This document shows positions 1 to 10,402 of a DNA stretch of 64,000 nt, piece by piece (within the stretch, counting starts at the first letter, position 1; each line of letters starts with the position of its first letter). The stretch comes from Pseudeuparius sepicola (lineage: Eukaryota; Arthropoda; Insecta; Coleoptera; Anthribidae): positions 23,602,501 to 23,666,500 of the forward strand of contig OY987301.1 of the NCBI GenBank assembly GCA_963920635.1, written 5' to 3'. The position numbers and the translations under genes were made by a program. Under the pieces are notes generated by a model, which saw nothing but the letters and a program-made list of their open reading frames with translations, did no database searches and was not told where the DNA came from.

Positions 1-655
1 ACTGGTATATTCTTTTATGGATTCCATCGGCTAAGTGCTATATTTAGTCCAACTGATTATTATCAAAGATCATAATATTCATCATGATATTTGTTATTAG
101 TAAGTAATAATGAGATGTAGGAAACTTCGGCGAACATTCTTATTTAATGATTTCAGGTGCAAAAATCCATATTTCTTTGTTAATATTCTTGGCTTGACAT
201 TGTAGGTTCGAAGTTCGACGTTTGACATTCAACGACTTTATATAAAAGTAAAAATAAAATAATATCAAGTTGCCTTTGGAAACAAAATATTGCTTACGTT
301 GTTGACATTGAGATGAAAGTTAATTTTTGTCAAGTTGTGGCGTTACAATGTCGTATAAATTGGATCTCTATAAATTGGTTGGGCGGGTTCCCAATGCTGA
401 AATACCTATTTATCAGATTTAAAAAATACAGGGGAAAACAAATTTTGTTATGTTTTTTTGTTTTTTGGGTTCTTCGAAGAAATTGACAACTTCCATCTTT
501 GATATTATCGCCATGGTTATAGGATACGACTAGATAAATCTAATGTGGCCCAATGACAGACGTTGTTACCCGTAGGAAATCAGCTCATTTCCTACGGGTA
601 ACTATAGTAGGGGTAGACAATGTACCATGAACATTTAGGTACTCTAAAAAACTAT
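1..655. other. AT-rich non-coding stretch
   Basis: No open frame of interest and no recognisable element were found, apart from the hairpin listed at 565-602. The stretch ends where the inverted-repeat element at 656 begins. Confidence 0.5.
565..602. repeat. Perfect short hairpin
   Basis: A 16-bp stem (GTTACCCGTAGGAAAT) is followed by a 6-base spacer and its exact reverse complement. It lies in non-coding DNA. It could be a tiny inverted-repeat relic or a structural motif; no function can be assigned. Confidence 0.7.
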
Positions 656-1796
656 ATAGGGTGTCCGGTAATTATGCGGCAATCTCCCGTGAACAGGTAG
701 AGGACATCAAAATATTACGATTGAGTTTAACAACTACGGGTCAAATCTTAATAGTTACAGAGATACAGGGCGTTGCAATTCTTTTTTTGAGATTGAATTA
801 TGGCAATAACTCCCACAATAATCAAGCTGCTGAACTGAAATTTAGTACTATTATGTTTTTGGGGATGGGCAACTTGCGCTGTTTTTGGATCGCGCTTTTA
901 TTCGTAACTTTTTTGAGGTTATCTTTTAGGGCCTGCGGGTTCATCATTTCAGTGCATCTTTTCATTCTACAACAAAGAGGTACTCTTGTTTCATAAAGAT
1001 AAAATCAACCGTTTGCGTTTAAATTGGCAAAATGTGCCCAAAAATACCTGTTGACTCCAATATTCGAAACATAAAATTTTCACCGACCGCTTTCAAATAC
1101 TACAGATCAACTGTACATTTAAAAATGAAGAAAAAAATGCTAAATGGATATTGGTCAAAACACCATTGGTTTTCTTGAAATAGGGTGTTCAAATTTTGTC
1201 AAATTCAATCCTTTCCATTTTGAAAGCGAATAATTTTTGGTACATTGTTCATAGGGATTTTTTTCTTCATTTTGAATGTACAGTTGATCTGTAGCATTTG
1301 AAAGCGGTCGTTGAGAATTTTATGTTTCGAACATTGGAGTCAACAGGTGTTTTGGGGCACATTTTGCCAATTTCAACGCAAACGGTGGATTTTATCTTTA
1401 TGAAACAAGAGTACCTCTTTGTTGTAGAATGAAAAGATGCACTGAAATAATGGATCTGCAAGACGAAAAAGATAACATCAAAAAAGTTACGAGTAAAAGC
1501 ACGATCCAAAGCAACGCAAGTGGCGCCATCTGCGTGAGACACGTATAGAAACTGACATTTTCAGCTTATTTTCCATCCCCAAAAACATAATAGTACCAAA
1601 TTTCAGTTCAGCAGTTTGATTATTTTGGGAGATATTGCCATAATTCAATTTCAAAAAAAGAACTACAACGCCCTGTATCTCAGTAACTATTAAGGTTTTA
1701 CCCGTAGTTGTTAAACTCAATCGTAATATTTTGACGTTCTATACCTACTCACGCGAGATTGCCTCATAATTACCGGACACCCTGTATATAATTTAG
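656..1796. mobile_element. Foldback element, family A, copy 1
   Basis: The left end (GGGTGTCCGGTAATTATG) returns inverted at the right end (CATAATTACCGGACACCC). Matching continues inward for roughly 450 bp per arm, so almost the whole unit is a long inverted repeat. The short centre (about 1155-1260) is shared with the element at 7602-8552, which marks both as one family. The internal frames at 661-996 and 1267-1720 are mirror images of the arms and resemble no known protein. It is most likely a non-autonomous DNA transposon of the foldback or MITE type. The target duplication is not clear. Confidence 0.75.
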
Positions 1797-1915
1797 TAGT
1801 ACAAAAGTACAATACTTTTTATACTGTGCTATAATTGTGGATGGAGCTGATAATTATATGTTTCAAAAATTACAAGTGCTACGAATCTTGATAAATAATA
1901 TGCAAAAAATAGTTA

Positions 1916-2485
1916 TATACAGGATGATTTTTTTAGGTCTACCACCGCGATTTTCTCGCTTATTTTGCGCCCGACAATAAAAGCGTAAGAAACAAAAATG
2001 TTACAATTTTGGACAGCTAAGTGGTGCTGCAAAAGAAATCGGCATCCATGGCCAACTTGTCGCGCAATATTAAAAAACCTCAAATTGAGCAAAACTATTA
2101 ATAGCCGTGGAATGTTTATTTTAAGAGACAGAAGAAAACTTTTATGTTGAAAATTGATGGCACTGAGAAGCTTTATCCATCCACGTAGTCAGATAGTTTC
2201 AGCAAATTACACAGGGTCTTCGGCTCTCTTGAGATCATGAAAATTTTAGTTGATTCTAAGTTTTCTTAGTACAGTGCGAAAAGTTGGGCATGGAGGCCCA
2301 TTCCTTTTTTAAAGTCGCCTCACTGACCAAAATTGCCAATTTTGTTTTCTTACGTATTTTCTGTGCGGCCTAAAATAAGCGAGAAAATCGCTTAATAAGA
2401 AATAAACAACAAAATTTTCATACCCTCAAGAGAGCCGAAGATCCTGTGTAATTTGTTGAAACTATCTGACTGTAAGATTCTTCGA
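1916..2485. mobile_element. Dispersed foldback family R, copy 1 (rearranged)
   Basis: The unit starts TATACAGGATGATTTTTT, followed by blocks about the 'ccaccgcgattttctcgc' end, 'gacagctaagtggtgctgca' and 'ggcatccatggccaacttgt'. The same blocks recur in order at 17738-18515 and, inverted, at 62455-63322. In this copy the second half is scrambled and truncated, since an inner fragment is repeated before the end. It codes for nothing recognisable and is a non-autonomous transposon remnant. Confidence 0.65.
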
Positions 2486-2740
2486 TCACTTTTTGCGAAT
2501 TCGTCAATGACGTCATCATAAAAACGTCGATGCTCTAACATGTTCTGGAGAAGTATATTCTCAATAGACAACAGCGGTATCTGTGAAAGTCATTCATTCA
2601 TTTTTGTGGTTAAATTTTTCATAGGGGTTTTGCTCTTCCGTTTATAATTAACTGAAGCTTACCGCAAAGTTTAATGTTGAAAATCCCTTTATTATTAAGG
2701 CATACACTACACATTCACACACACTCTTCTTACTTAATAA

Positions 2741-2830
2741 TTATTGTCCAACTTTAACATTTTCAACGTCATTCCCGACAGCCGCAGTTGACGGTATTTG
2801 CATGTCCACGTCCGTATTATTGTCTTCCAT
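2741..2830 (-). CDS. Short ORF or first coding exon beside a CpG-rich patch
   Basis: Reading the minus strand from the ATG at 2830 gives 29 codons and a stop: MEDNNTDVDMQIPSTAAVGN and nine more residues. The product is acidic and polar, like many disordered N-termini. Just upstream (2831-3085) is a CpG-rich stretch, as expected of a promoter and 5' UTR, and an AATAAA-type signal follows at about 2690. It may be the first exon of a gene that continues leftwards through a GTAAGA donor, a broken retrocopy, or a chance ORF. The protein is not recognised. Confidence 0.3.
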   Translation of the reverse strand: MEDNNTDVDMQIPSTAAVGNDVENVKVGQ

Positions 2831-3085
2831 ATCGCCCGAGATACGACGCGCGCGACGCACCGACGCGACGCAGATCAAAACCAACTAGATTAAACAAAGA
2901 ACCTACTGCAACGATAGCTTCCACGCCCGCTTAAAACAGGCGTTCTCATTCGTGTCAGCCAGTGCGGTGGAGGTGGAAAGTTCAATAACCTCTCGACTAT
3001 CGAACGCTACAGAAAAGCTGGCGGCCGGCATAGCTTACATTGTACTGTACTGTCGCTCGGTAGGATGGGCGCAGTCGGAGTCAAC
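2831..3085 (-). promoter_or_regulatory. CpG-rich candidate promoter
   Basis: CpG dinucleotides are dense here, including a run of CGACGCG-type repeats at 2840-2875, whereas the surrounding DNA is strongly AT-rich and CpG-poor. It directly precedes the minus-strand ORF at 2741-2830. The promoter role is inferred from composition only. Confidence 0.3.
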
Positions 3086-3540
3086 GCCGCATTTGCTATA
3101 GGCATAACATATTGTAGATTTGATATATGATATAAATATAAGATAATTTTTAGCGTTTTTGATATACCTAGGTAACTAAACTAATTGCTTCCTGTTTAAA
3201 AATTCAAAAATTACATTTTATCATTTTACATTGTTTTGGTTTAGGGGAAGCACTGCTTCCCTTGCTTCCATGGACTGCACGCCCCTGCCCAGTATAGAGA
3301 TCCTTCCGCTGAATTCGGAAGTTTGTATACGTACAGATATTAAATAGCTGCCCTACAATTTTAAGGGTATGTAAATACGATGCAACCATTGTGCTCAATC
3401 CAAAACATGCACGTTACGCCGAAAATTCCCAGAGATAAACCCCCGAAAGCCCTGGTTCAACGACTGTCGGAGATGGGTTTAATCTGGTTTCGTGCGATTG
3501 TGTCACACGTCGAAAATCGACTAAACCCTGGCTTTTCGTC
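3086..3540. other. Non-coding stretch, nothing recognised
   Basis: AT-rich until about 3390, then gradually richer in GC towards the CpG-rich patch at 3541. Short overlapping frames on both strands look like shadows. No element ends were identified. Confidence 0.4.
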
Positions 3541-3795
3541 GTGTTTTTCTTCGCACAAAATGTGGCCGCGAAACGGACACGTATAATGTATGCCCGGCTA
3601 TTTCTGTCGCGGGTCCGCGGTGACAAGTGTGTCCCACTATTCTCGACCCAGTGGTCCGGCGGACGCGTGCCGTTTCCGACGGGCGACTTCGCCCGCATTT
3701 CGGGCGCGCGGAAGTGCGGCGGTGAGCGGCGAGTGATCGGTCACGTGACCCCGCCGGCGTTCAGTTGGCTCGCGCCCGACACGCCGCAAGACGCC
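3541..3795 (+). promoter_or_regulatory. CpG-rich candidate promoter and 5' UTR
   Basis: This is one of the most GC- and CpG-rich stretches of the window, with several GC-box-like runs and an E-box-type CACGTG at about 3743. It leads directly into an ATG in a strong context at 3796. Several overlapping frames are open on both strands, which is a by-product of high GC and not evidence of coding. The promoter role is inferred. Confidence 0.4.
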
Positions 3796-3902
3796 ATGGC
3801 CGGCCTGCCGCCGAAGAAGAAAGGGGGCGCGGGATCGTTCGAGCAAAGGGTTGTGAGGAGGAGGAGGGGTTGGACGGTTGTCATCGGAGACGTCAGGAAA
3901 AG
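3796..3902 (+). CDS. Candidate first coding exon with splice donor
   Basis: From the ATG at 3796 (context ACGCCATGG) the frame reads MAGLPPKKKGGAGSFEQRVV and continues with a run of arginines and WTVVIGDVRKR. It then meets AAAAG|GTAAAG, a good 5' splice donor at 3903, just before an in-frame stop. The peptide is short and very basic (KKK near residue 7, RRRR near residue 21), so nuclear or RNA/DNA contact is conceivable. Upstream lies a CpG-rich patch. The exon would leave phase 2. A hAT element (3925-5069) has inserted 22 bp into the putative intron. The protein is not recognised, and the next exon was not found in the window. Confidence 0.4.
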
Positions 3903-3924
3903 GTAAAGGTCGCTCACACTTACC

Positions 3925-5069
3925 CAGTGGCGGCTCCTGGGCGAATATATCGGGGGTTCACATGTGACATCGATAATAAATGTTTATATGTGACATCGAT
4001 AATAAATGTTTATTAGGGGGGGGGGCGAAATTTTTTTGGGGTGTTACGCCCACTTTTTACCCAAAAGATCAAATAAAAAATATCAAACCTACTAACGAGC
4101 TTACTAACCTGCCTGGGGTTCTAGGGTAGTAGTCCTTGGAAGCGACAGCATAAAAATATATAGCGACAGTAGCGTAAATAGTCTGGTCCAGGTACACAAC
4201 ACCCATACACACTCCATAAAGAACCGAGTAATGAACATTTGAAATAGTCCACATTTATAGTTTTATTAGCGACAAAAGTAGCTGCCGCACTTAAACCGCC
4301 ACGTCCGCCACTATTACCAATAGTCACGTCCATGACTTTGGCACTGACACTGCTACGACTTTAACGCGTCTTCGTGTTGTATAATTTATTATTTTAAAAC
4401 AACCCGCGACGGCCGCAACGTACCTGTAGATGTACCGGCATTTGTTTACATTTTTTCGCAGACGACGTAGACTGAGAGGCGGACGAGGCGGCCCAGCTGG
4501 GCCCGCGGCGTTGTCGGTTATTTACTGTCTTGCTTGAAAAAATTTGAATAACACTGTTTTGTTAGTTGCCTTTTGCCCTGCAGCCTGCAGGCATGGGTCA
4601 TAGTATAAAGTATAAACAATTTGGTTTTAGTGTCATAAAGAAATGTCACTCAAAATTCGGTAGATATTGCCTTTGCTATTCCTATCAATCGAGACAACCG
4701 GCAATGCCGCGACGAAACTCACTGCTGGATCACGATTCTAATGTGCTCCTCGGCTATATAGCGGTCCTTGTTTATCATACATATTTTGGCAGTTTCGCTC
4801 CATGCGATATTAGACAGAGACGGGCGCTATTTTATCGGATCTCGCACTTTTTAGGAGCAAGTGCTCATGACATTAGTTATTATGGTTATTCATATTTTCA
4901 CCAACGGTTCCGCCAGCTATTTTCACCAACGGTTCCGCCAGTCAGGATAAAACCTGTTTGAGACTGATTGACTTGCCTTATAGATAATTAAATACCTAAC
5001 AAAAAATATTTTCTCGGTTTTAGAGAGGGGGGCACGTGCTCCTGTGCTCTTACATAAAAACCGCCACTG
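3925..5069. mobile_element. hAT-type DNA transposon, non-autonomous
   Basis: The ends are CAGTGGCGG on the left and CCGCCACTG on the right. The unit is flanked by a perfect 8-bp direct repeat CACTTACC (3917-3924 and 5070-5077), the target duplication length expected of hAT elements. The CAGTGGCGG terminus is shared with the 3.3 kb hAT element at 36448-39762. Inside are two direct copies of a ~24-bp unit (TGTGACATCGATAATAAATG...) at about 3963-4012, a GC-rich middle (about 4400-4510) and two direct copies of a 23-bp unit at about 4894-4942. The open frames at 4069-4333 and 4566-4961 resemble no transposase, so it is probably an internally rearranged derivative. Confidence 0.85.
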
Positions 5070-5071
5070 CA

Positions 5072-5523
5072 CTTACCCACGGTATGTCACTAACGAATCC
5101 GAAAACAGGGCAACTCTGCGCATCTACGTCATTTGCTAATCACGAATTCCAAATAATGCAGCGGCTGCGGTTGTGTTTTACGATTTTTTATAGTTTACAG
5201 TTTAATGTGTCAAGAAAAAAAGTGTAAACAACTGACTGATCGTCAGTCCAGCTCGACAGTGCTTTGAAATAGGCCAAAAATGCCGGGATGTGCAGTCAGC
5301 GTATGTGCAGTCAGCGTATCAAATTAAATGTGTTTTTTTATCAACAGAATATTCATTCATTTATCTAGTAATAAATTCTACATATTTTTAACAACATTTA
5401 TTTAAAAGAAATAAGCAAAAACCCATAAAAAAAGTACCTATTGCTGTGTAAAACATATGGAGCAATTTAAATTCTGATTCGCAACTGACGTCACAAGATG
5501 CGCAATGACATACCGTGGGTAAC
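5072..5523. mobile_element. Inverted-repeat element (MITE-like)
   Basis: TTACCCACGGTATGTCA at the left end is matched by the inverted copy TGACATACCGTGGGTAA at the right. Further matching blocks follow inward (TGCGCATCT, GACGTCA, GAATT). The left arm carries an extra ~26-bp insertion. The hAT element to the left integrated at its outer edge, so its own target duplication cannot be read. A 14-bp unit, GTATGTGCAGTCAG, is duplicated in tandem near 5290-5318. Confidence 0.6.
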
Positions 5524-5539
5524 TGTATCGTGCTCTTAA

Positions 5540-6010
5540 GTAAACGACCTTAGAGCCGTGATTATAAACGTTGACGTTGCCGTCTGAAGTTTGCAGTTTC
5601 CGCTTGACGTTGACGCAGCTGCCGTTTCCAAATCATTTATGAACTTTTTCCGTTCGGTTTAGAATTTTCTGTGCGTGGTATCAACTCCCAGAAAAATAAA
5701 CAATAAAACAACAACCGTTGTGATTGGAGCGAAATCGTTCGATTTCAATATTCTGATTTAGCAACTCTGAATCCATTCTTTTTACTACTATGTAGCGTTT
5801 TTTTGGACAATTAATATTAAAAATATTGCACAAAATCAATACAGCTAATCAGCTGTTAAACTGGGAAATCATGTGACCTCCCACGTGACCCTTTAAAAAG
5901 GCACTTCAATGGCCGGAGATGCAACGACAAATGGAAAAAGATAAATGTTGGTTATCCCCGACGGAACGTCAAACGGCAAATGGCAACGGAATTTGAGTTT
6001 ATATATACGC
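5540..6010. repeat. Diverged repeat with ACGTCAAACGGCAA-type motifs
   Basis: Blocks such as AACGTTGACGTTGCCGT near 5570 and AACGTCAAACGGCAAATGG near 5960 are approximate inverted copies of each other. The same phrase recurs at about 10785-10865 in opposite orientation to 5560-5640. It is an old dispersed repeat whose class is unknown. No coding sequence. Confidence 0.35.
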
Positions 6011-7150
6011 CATTAAATATAAGAAATACGCCCCCTATAGACTCAATGCTGAACTAGTCTATGGGCCATGCCAACAATAAACAAGCTTGGATACACCTCG
6101 CGCCACCATCTTGAGGGGTGCTGAGTTGTCGCCTCGCTGAAACCGCGGCAGACTTACAAACGCCTACGCGCAATACTCCATTTATTAAAGTTGTTTCACA
6201 AATAACAATTTTCCCCCAACAAATCCCCCAATAAATCGTACAGTTTATTGGTATAAATCGTAGAATTTTTTGTTTTCAATTTAATGGTAGGTATAAATTA
6301 CAAAATTGGCGAAGAAATTAAAATATTGAGATGACGATTTACAGATTAAATTATTCCAAAATTCCAGAGCTGTCAACACAAAGCATTCTGCTGTTTGCGG
6401 CAACTTGTGGCTAATTTCAAGATTTTTCTATTTTACTGTATAGAGGTTTTTTTTAACGAATTTTGATATTAAATTTTGAATTTCTACTGGGAGGGAATTT
6501 TTTATCATTTATTTTACTTTGACGGGGCTTATCTTAATTCAAATGTTGTATCAGTTTCGATAGATCTAAGATGAGTGCCATGGAAAACCCAAGTCGTTTG
6601 TATATCGCTAATAATAATAAACTTGTTAACCTCCAAACAATTCCGAAAATAAAAAATTGTTAAATTCCCTTATACATTCCAAAGACAATGCAAGTTGTTC
6701 AAAATTTTTATCTTTAATAATAAAAAAAAGTTACGCCTCTTTCGAAAAATAATTGAAATATTGACCGTTCGGATTGCTTTCTGTCTATAATAATACACTA
6801 ACTTCAGAATTTTTGCGCTTACCATCGATGAAATAAAAAATATTTTTCAAAAACTATTCTTTTTACAGCCGTTTTCTTCCTTTTGATATGTGGGGTCAAA
6901 CAAAAAAAATCCCATGTCTCTACCTGCTCTAATAATAAAAAAGTGATTCACTTCCAAAAAATCCTTGGTGGCCATGAAAAAAATTTGGTTCAATCCCTTT
7001 TTACATTCTCAACACAACGCAAGTTATTGTCTTAATTTCTATCTTCACTAATAAAAATAAGTTAGATTTTTTTGTAATGTCATGGGATGTTTTGTTGATC
7101 GACATTTAAAAATCGCACACTTTTAATTGGAGATTAGCGGTACTTATATC

Positions 7151-7499
7151 AAACAAGTCTGAAATAAAAATATAGTTTAAAAAACTAAAAAAAAACACGC
7201 TTACGCTTAGCAAACTGAACTAAAAAGTAAAAAATAATAATAGCAAACCGAATTTTATTGTAAAAAAAGAAGCGTGGGGTGCATGATATCAATTATTGTT
7301 ATAAATATTTCATTAGTAGCTATTGATAAAAGTAGAGTTATCATAAAAAAATATATATAATAAAAAAAGCACCCCGCACGCTTCTTTTTTACAATAAAAT
7401 TCGGTTTGCTATTATTATTTTTTACTTTTTAGTTCGGTTTGATAAGCGTAAACGTGTTTTTTTAGTTTTTTAAACTATGTTTTTATTTCAGACTTGTTT
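7151..7499. repeat. Near-perfect long palindrome
   Basis: Two arms of about 130 bp (7151-7283 and 7366-7499) are reverse complements with only a few mismatches, separated by ~80 bp of A/T-rich spacer. The inner edges read AAGAAGCGTG and CACGCTTCTT. The high arm identity suggests a recent foldback element or an arm copied by gene conversion. No coding sequence. Confidence 0.75.
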
Positions 7500-7601
7500 T
7501 GAGTTGAATAAATTTTTTATAATTGGGGATATATGTAAATGAATAAGTGCGAAAAAATTCAGGAGGTGATTGTCTTTTTAAAAATAAGGGGGGGTTCTCG
7601 T

Positions 7602-8552
7602 ATAAAATTTTTCGATTTGGCGTTTCCCTGCAAAGTTATTCGGGTCACAGGGTGACCCAAAAGAATTTTTTTTTATTTATATCTCTAAATAATCAAGTTG
7701 CACAGCTGAAACTTTACACTGTTATGTTTTTGGCGATGGACAATAAGCTGAAGGTGTCAGTTTTTATGTATCTCATAGAGGGCGCCGCTTGTGCTGTTCT
7801 GTGATCGTGCTTTTACTCCTAACTTTTTTGAGGTTATGTTTTTGGTCTTGAAGGTTCGTCATTTTAGTGCAACTTTTCATTTTGCAACTAAAATGTACTC
7901 TTTTTCATAACGATAGAATCAACCGTTTGCGTTGAAATTGGCAAAACGTGCCCCAAAACACTCGTTAACTTCATCATTCGAAAAATAAAATTTTTATCTA
8001 CCGCTTTCAAACGTTACAGATTGGGCAAAACACCATTGGTTTTCTTGAAATAGGGTGTTCAAATTTTGTTAAATTCAATCCTTTCCATTTTGAAGGCTAA
8101 TAAGTTTTGGTACATTGTTCATAGGAATTTTTTTCTCAGTTTAAATGGTACAGTCTATCTGTAACGTTTGAAAGCGGTAGATAAAAATTTTATGTTTTTA
8201 ATGTTGAAGTTAACAGGTGTTTTGGGGCACATTTTGCCAATTTCAATGCAAAGGATTGATTTTATTGTTATGAAACAAGAGTACAATTTAGTTGCAAAAT
8301 AAAAAGGTGCACTAAAATGACAAATCTCCAAGACCAAAAACATAACCTCAAAAAAGTTGCGAGTAAAAGCACGATCAAAGAACAGCACAAGTGGCGCCCT
8401 CTGTGAGATATGTAAAAACTGACACCTTCAGCTTATTCTCCATTTCAGTTCTGCAACTTGATTATTTTGAGATATAAATAAAAAAAATACTTTTGGGTCA
8501 CCTTGTAGGCCCGAATAACTTGGCAAGGAAAGCCCAAATCGAAAAATTTTAT
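7602..8552. mobile_element. Foldback element, family A, copy 2
   Basis: The left arm starts ATAAAATTTTTCGATTTGG and includes GGGTGACCCAAAAG. The right arm is its inverted copy, ending CCAAATCGAAAAATTTTAT. The arms are ~400 bp. The centre (about 8030-8130) closely matches the centre of the element at 656-1796, and the arms share blocks with it, so both belong to one family. Frames at 7547-7804 and 8155-8388 are shadows of the arms. Confidence 0.7.
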
Positions 8553-8587
8553 TTATTTTATACTATTTATTTACACCCTGTATATTT

Positions 8588-8826
8588 AATAAATGGAGTA
8601 TTGCCCGTAGGGGTTTGTAAGTCTGCCGCGGTTTCAGCGAGCGACTACTCGGCGCCCCTCAAGTTGGTGGCACTCCGAGGTCTGTGCTTGTTTTGAGTTG
8701 AATAAATATTTTATAATTGGAGATAAATCGAGTATTGCGCGTAGGCGTTTGTAAGTCTGGCGCGGTTTCAGCGAGGCGACTACTCGGCGCCCCTCAAGTT
8801 GGTGGCGCTCCGAGGTCTGTGCTTGT
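8588..8826. repeat. Two tandem copies of a ~130-bp unit
   Basis: The unit runs from GGAGTATTGC through GTTTGTAAGTCTG, GCGGTTTCAGCGAG and TCAAGTTGGTGGC to GAGGTCTGTGCTTGTT. It occurs twice with few differences. An inverted single copy lies at 6073-6186, so these are probably duplicated terminal repeats of the surrounding element. Confidence 0.75.
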
Positions 8827-9026
8827 TCTTCTGTGACCATTAAATTTCCATTGATGCAATGTGAATTACACATAATTTCAAATAGAAAATTGAATTGAAT
8901 ACTTATTTTTTGTATCTATCTATCTTACTTTTCTGTGTAATTTCATTTGGAGTATTTTGTATATTCCATCATTAGTGTTAAATTTTTCGTAAATAAATAA
9001 TACTTCCAGGACCTCTTCACTGCAGT
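8827..9026. other. AT-rich sequence, possible 3' UTR of the minus-strand gene
   Basis: Nothing coding is seen. It lies downstream of the candidate terminal exon at 9027-9120, whose stop codon overlaps an AATAAA signal on the minus strand. Confidence 0.3.
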
Positions 9027-10402
9027 TTATTTTAAATAAAGTACACATTGCATCAGTTCGATAACTTCTCGACAATCATAGGGTAAATACTCCTGCAGCT
9101 GTGATCCATATCTGAGTGTACTAAAAAGGAAATTATATTTAGGTGATTATTCACAACTACTGAGCCAAGAGACTAACCTTGTAGCTTTCCATTAACCCGC
9201 CTCGCCGATAAGGTGCTGTCAGTTTTTCGTTTAAACACGTATAGACGACAATAACAAACTTTGAGGTTATGGTTGGTTGTCCGAAGGATTGAGGCCTGTC
9301 ATTTCTGGCAGTTCCGTCTAGCTGTCATTTCTGGCATTCAATATTTGCGTTCACTTTTAATACAGAAAAACAGAAACTAAGAAATTGTCTCCATGTCTCG
9401 TCAATCTCTGTCGCTACTTCGGGAGATGTACATGACCCAGGGGCCGCTGTACTTTACGGTTAAACGTTTGAGGTCCTTAAAATAAGATAGAAACTGACGG
9501 TGGTGTTTCGTAGCCATAAGACTAACTAATCAAAACTACCCCACAACTTTCCCGCCAGGGGTTCTTTTGAGCACACATTGACTGTATTATAGGCGAAGAC
9601 TTCCAAAGCAAGAAGAGGGCTAGTGCGAGCGTTCTTCACACCTGAAACAAAATTTATGTATTGAGATATAATTCTGCGACAATTAAGCAGATATTTAACG
9701 TAACATAACCCATATCGACAGAAACAGGTTCGAAATATGTATATGTGCTTTTTTAAACGGCAAAAACATATCTAGAAATATCTACTTACGACAAAGTTTT
9801 CCGTCGGGTTAGACTTGCCAAAACCCATGTAAAAGGACATTGTCTAAGAAACCCTTTCTTCGGCACAAGCATCGATCAAGTTTAAACGGCAAATTGATAC
9901 CCCTCAGTCTTCCGCATATATTCTTTTAACGGTGCATTGTCCTCGCTTCGTTTCGCAGGATTATTAGACGGCAACAAAGACCCCAGAGTACCTAAAAATC
10001 TGAAATAGGTGAAGCAAATCGTATCTAAAAATGCTCTCCATACCTTTCTGTACAACTCAGTTTTCCATTATTCCTGTTAAGCCGGAAAGCGCCAGATCAC
10101 CACTAGAGGGACAAGGGCACGGCCATAAGTTCGTTCTAACACGGGTTTCTGAGTTTCTCAAGCCTGATTTTCCAAGAAAGGCAAAGTAATAAGTGGATCT
10201 CTCCCGTGGCGTTTTCTAAAACCGAAATTTTACATAAAAACCAACATACATACATACCTAACCTACAGTGCGCCCGTACCTGGAAAACTTACCCATGGAA
10301 TAACAGATGGGTTTCTGAGCTCCCAAACTCCCAAACCACTACGAATGTTGGAAATTTGGAAATTGTCCACACCAAAACCAAACGACAGCTGATTACCACC
10401 AT
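9027..10402 (-). CDS. Candidate small spliced gene (unrecognised)
   Basis: Several minus-strand splice signals line up here. An ATG at 10402 opens a 36-codon frame ending at CCATGG|GTAAGT (10293). A donor AAAG|GTATGG lies near 10046. An exon at 9991-9790, after TTTTTAG, contains ATG (9840) and reads MSFYMGFGKSNPTENFV up to a GTAAGT donor. An acceptor TTTGTTTCAG precedes an open frame from 9641 containing LLALEVFAYNTVNVCSKEPL. A last exon at 9120-9027 reads LRYGSQLQEYLPYDCREVIE and on to a stop at an AATAAA. The phases do not join into one clean protein: 17 codons in phase 0 meet exons needing other phases. So the true exon set, possible UTR exons and the start are unresolved. The product is not recognised. 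A transcript alignment would decide. Confidence 0.3.

Larger units (their letters stand above)
6073..8826. mobile_element. Composite inverted-repeat element with nested insertions
   Basis: A ~110-bp GC-rich block at 6073-6186 (core AAACGCCTACGCGCAATACT) returns inverted twice, in tandem, at about 8588-8696 and 8722-8826. This fits terminal inverted repeats of a ~2.7 kb unit, with the right end duplicated. The interior holds a palindrome (7151-7499) and a complete family-A foldback (7602-8552). The sequence from 6190 to 7150 is AT-rich with no recognisable coding. The GAGTTGAATAAA...TTATAATTGG phrase before each right-hand copy is also found at 7500, so part of the arrangement comes from local duplication. 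Confidence 0.55.

Noticed and set aside
3541..3846. Long overlapping frames on both strands around 3.6 kb
   Set aside because: High GC removes stop codons by chance; only the ATG-to-donor segment at 3796-3902 has supporting signals.
9394..9484. Plus-strand ORF MSRQSLSLLREMYMTQGPLY... near 9394
   Set aside because: Only 30 codons, no splice signals or homology that I can name, and it overlaps the minus-strand gene candidate. Loosely recalls LYR-motif proteins but lacks the LYR triplet.
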